Assembly: GCA_017420455.1 (NCBI GenBank)
Contig: JAFOJB010000481.1
Location: 1-15,096 of the forward strand
Reading direction: 5' to 3'
Length of the DNA: 15,096 nucleotides
Origin: Blautia sp.
Lineage (GTDB): Bacteria; Bacillota; Clostridia; Lachnospirales; Lachnospiraceae
Under the pieces are notes generated by a model. It ran no database searches and was not told the DNA's origin. It worked only from the letters and a program-made list of their open reading frames with translations. The position numbers were made by a program, and so were the translations under genes. This document shows, piece after piece, positions 13,404 through 15,096 of this stretch (position 1 is its first letter; the number at the start of each line of letters is the position of its first letter).

Positions 13404-14243
13404 ATGGCGAAGGTATGTGTTATTACAGGCGGCGGCAGCGGTATGGGACTGGAGACCGCAAGATATATTGACAAGGATGTCATCCTGGTTCTGACCGGAA
13501 GAACGGTGGGAAAACTGGAGAATGCGAAGAAAATCCTTGAAGAGGAAGGGCATCAGGTTCATCTGATCCCCTGCGATGTATCATCCCGCCGGGATGTGCA
13601 TGAACTGTGCCTGCTGGCAGCAGGGCTTGGAACCATTAAGACGGTGATCCATGCAGCCGGATTGTCGCCGACCATGGCCGATCCGGAAACAATCATCAAA
13701 GTCAATGCGGTGGGAACCAAGAATGTCAATATGGAATTCTATAAGTACATGAACGACGGGGGCGTGATCGTGGACGTCGCTTCCAGCTCCGCATATGAGG
13801 CGCCGGGGATTCTGGTAAAGCACCAGATCTACGAAGAGGCAGAGTATAAGGAGGACGCGTTTATAAAGCATATGACAGGCGAGGCAAACCTTGCCCCGGA
13901 CGAGTACAACAAGTCGGGCATGGCATATGTGATGAGCAAGAATTTCGTTGTGTGGTACGCCCAGAAATGTGCCCATGAATATGCGAAAAAGGGAATCCGC
14001 GTGGTCTCTGTCAGCCCGGGCCTGATCGAGACGGATATGGGATCAAAGGAAGTGGAGAAGTCGGAGTTTGCCAGGAAGATGATCGACCTTACCTGCGCCG
14101 GAAGAATGGGAACAGCGAAGGAGCTGGGCTTTGCCCTCGCTGCGATCGCGGATGAAAGAAACGGTTATCTGTGCGGGATTGACGTCCTCATCGACGGTGG
14201 TGCTTCCACAGGGAAGAAATTCAAGGAGGCTATGAAAGAATAA
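13404..14243 (+). CDS. Classical SDR family oxidoreductase with enlarged substrate loop (3alpha-HSD/carbonyl reductase-like)
   Basis: This 279-residue protein has the classical SDR cofactor motif TGGGSGMG (8-15) and HAAG (83-86) in place of the usual NNAG. Catalytic Ser is near 127-129 (ASSSA), Tyr175 and Lys179 lie in YVMSK, and SPG at 204-206 follows. About 45 residues separate the Ser and Tyr, compared with about 12 in ordinary SDRs. A similar insertion is known in the Comamonas 3alpha-hydroxysteroid dehydrogenase/carbonyl reductase group, so a bulky hydrophobic substrate is possible but unproven. The ATG at 13404 follows a near-perfect AAGGAGGT site. The stop is directly followed by the next gene's ATG. 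Confidence 0.92.
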   Translation: MAKVCVITGGGSGMGLETARYIDKDVILVLTGRTVGKLENAKKILEEEGHQVHLIPCDVSSRRDVHELCLLAAGLGTIKTVIHAAGLSPTMADPETIIKVNAVGTKNVNMEFYKYMNDGGVIVDVASSSAYEAPGILVKHQIYEEAEYKEDAFIKHMTGEANLAPDEYNKSGMAYVMSKNFVVWYAQKCAHEYAKKGIRVVSVSPGLIETDMGSKEVEKSEFARKMIDLTCAGRMGTAKELGFALAAIADERNGYLCGIDVLIDGGASTGKKFKEAMKE

Positions 14244-14804
14244 ATGTTATTCAACAGTCTGGATAAGTTAAAAAGAACGATGGTCATGATGATCATATGC
14301 CTTCTGTTTGCCGGACTTACGATGTTTGTCATCCCGGTATCTTATATTCCCATTCTGGGAAAGGTCCTCGGTTTCGGATTCCTGGTTCTGGCGATTCTTA
14401 AGATACTGGATTTCATCAGCAGCAAAAAGGCGATGATCAATTATATCGGGCTTTCGCTGGGGCTTCTTGCCGGCTTCTTCGGGATCCTGCTTTTTTCGTT
14501 TGACGGCCTTTTTCTTGTACTGCTTAACTGGCTTACCGGAACACTGCCGATCCTGCTTGGAGGCGTGGGGCTGTATAATGCCCTGACCTATGCGCGGCGT
14601 TCCGGAAGGAAAGGCTGGTGGATGCTCATCATTTTAAGCTGCCTGCTTCTTCTGTTCGGCACGATCCTTTTTGTGAATCCCTGGGCAGGCGATCCTCGCG
14701 GCGTCCTGCAGGTGATCGGAGGAACACTCTTTTATTCAGCAGTGGTCTATGTGATCAGCCTGTTCTGGATCTGGCCATTTCAACAACATGATGGGAGTGA
14801 ATGA
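14244..14804 (+). CDS. Six-helix membrane protein, HdeD/DUF308-like
   Basis: This 186-residue integral membrane protein has six predicted helices at about 12-34, 37-57, 66-86, 88-110, 125-144 and 153-177, with short loops, basic residues near 117-123 and a short hydrophilic tail. Length and topology fit the HdeD/DUF308 family, whose molecular role is mostly unknown beyond links to acid or membrane stress in enterobacteria. The ATG begins at the base after the SDR stop, and the AAGGAGG inside the SDR end lies rather far (about 14 bases) upstream. An internal Met13 start is possible but would trim the first helix. Cotranscription with the SDRs and the kinase suggests a membrane-linked job. Family assignment is from topology and position, not a clear motif. 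Confidence 0.75.
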   Translation: MLFNSLDKLKRTMVMMIICLLFAGLTMFVIPVSYIPILGKVLGFGFLVLAILKILDFISSKKAMINYIGLSLGLLAGFFGILLFSFDGLFLVLLNWLTGTLPILLGGVGLYNALTYARRSGRKGWWMLIILSCLLLLFGTILFVNPWAGDPRGVLQVIGGTLFYSAVVYVISLFWIWPFQQHDGSE

Positions 14805-14807
14805 AAA

Positions 14808-15096
14808 ATGACAGGACAACAGGCTCCTGAAAAGGGAAAAAAGAAAAACAAGAAGCGTGCGGCCGTGATTTTCGGCGTATTTGCGAAGCACAATTTCTAC
14901 AGCAATGGTTTTACACCCGAGGAGCTTCGGACGACACTGGAGGATCTTGGCCCGACGTATGTAAAGATCGGGCAGATCATGTCCAGCAGGACAGATATGC
15001 TCCCAAAGGCATACTGCAGGGAGCTGGAGCAGCTGCGCAGCAATGTAAGACCGCTTCCGGCAGAGCTTGTACGCTCGGTTATTGCACAGGAGAGCG
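14808..15096 (+). CDS. AarF/ABC1/UbiB family atypical kinase (N-terminus only, cut by window)
   Basis: The first 96 codons are present. After a lysine-rich start (about residues 9-17) comes the family signature LGPTYVKIGQIMSSR (about 47-61), containing the KxGQ motif that marks UbiB/COQ8 atypical kinases, then RTDMLPKAYCRELEQL and the PLP segment. The kinase lobes lie outside the window. In other bacteria UbiB supports ubiquinone synthesis; a clostridial anaerobe would normally lack ubiquinone, so a lipid- or isoprenoid-related ATPase role is more likely here, by inference. The ATG at 14808-14810 is three bases after the previous stop, with GGGAG about ten bases upstream. It is the last visible member of the TetR-linked operon. 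Confidence 0.92.
   Translation, partial: MTGQQAPEKGKKKNKKRAAVIFGVFAKHNFYSNGFTPEELRTTLEDLGPTYVKIGQIMSSRTDMLPKAYCRELEQLRSNVRPLPAELVRSVIAQES

Overview
The window looks like the chromosome of a Gram-positive, strictly anaerobic clostridial bacterium (Lachnospiraceae-like). The signs are strong AGGAGG-type ribosome binding sites, sigma-A promoters of TTGACA/TATAAT type, many low-potential Fe-S and flavin proteins, and homologues typical of gut Clostridia. The genus cannot be fixed from the sequence alone. No tRNA, rRNA, CRISPR array, transposase or phage gene was seen.

Minus strand, about 10142 down to 1: one tightly packed nine-gene operon behind a clear promoter (TTGCTT, 17 bp, TATAAT; 10114-10142). 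In transcription order it encodes an M42 metallo-aminopeptidase, an imidazolonepropionase/prolidase-like amidohydrolase, a Dpp/Opp-type solute-binding protein, permeases DppB and DppC, ATPases DppD and DppF, a fumarate-reductase/APS-reductase-like flavoprotein, and a two-cluster ferredoxin cut by the window edge. Start and stop codons overlap or lie a few bases apart. The likely logic is import of a peptide or amide, cytoplasmic hydrolysis, then a redox step on a released product by the flavoprotein-ferredoxin pair. The substrate is unknown.

Minus strand, 11108 to 10143: a flavodoxin-plus-double-ferredoxin (EFR1-like) gene with its own promoter (TTGACA, 17 bp, TATACT) and a repeat-rich leader. 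Its frame holds an in-frame TGA exactly where the first cysteine of the second 4Fe-4S motif should be, and the frame continues intact for 84 more codons. This is either a selenocysteine codon or a single-base nonsense mutation, and it is the most striking feature of the window.

Intergenic region 11109-11446: divergent promoters, a 15-bp tandem repeat, an 11-bp inverted repeat in the flavodoxin leader, a GC-rich palindrome, and a perfect 10-bp-arm operator over the tetR -10 box.

Plus strand, 11447 to the end: a TetR regulator, then an apparent operon of an extended SDR (NAD-dependent epimerase/3beta-HSD-like), a classical SDR with a large substrate-loop insertion, a six-helix HdeD/DUF308-like membrane protein, and the start of an AarF/UbiB kinase. 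The operator core GATAAT-N3-ATTATC recurs upstream of the first SDR, so TetR probably controls both itself and this operon.
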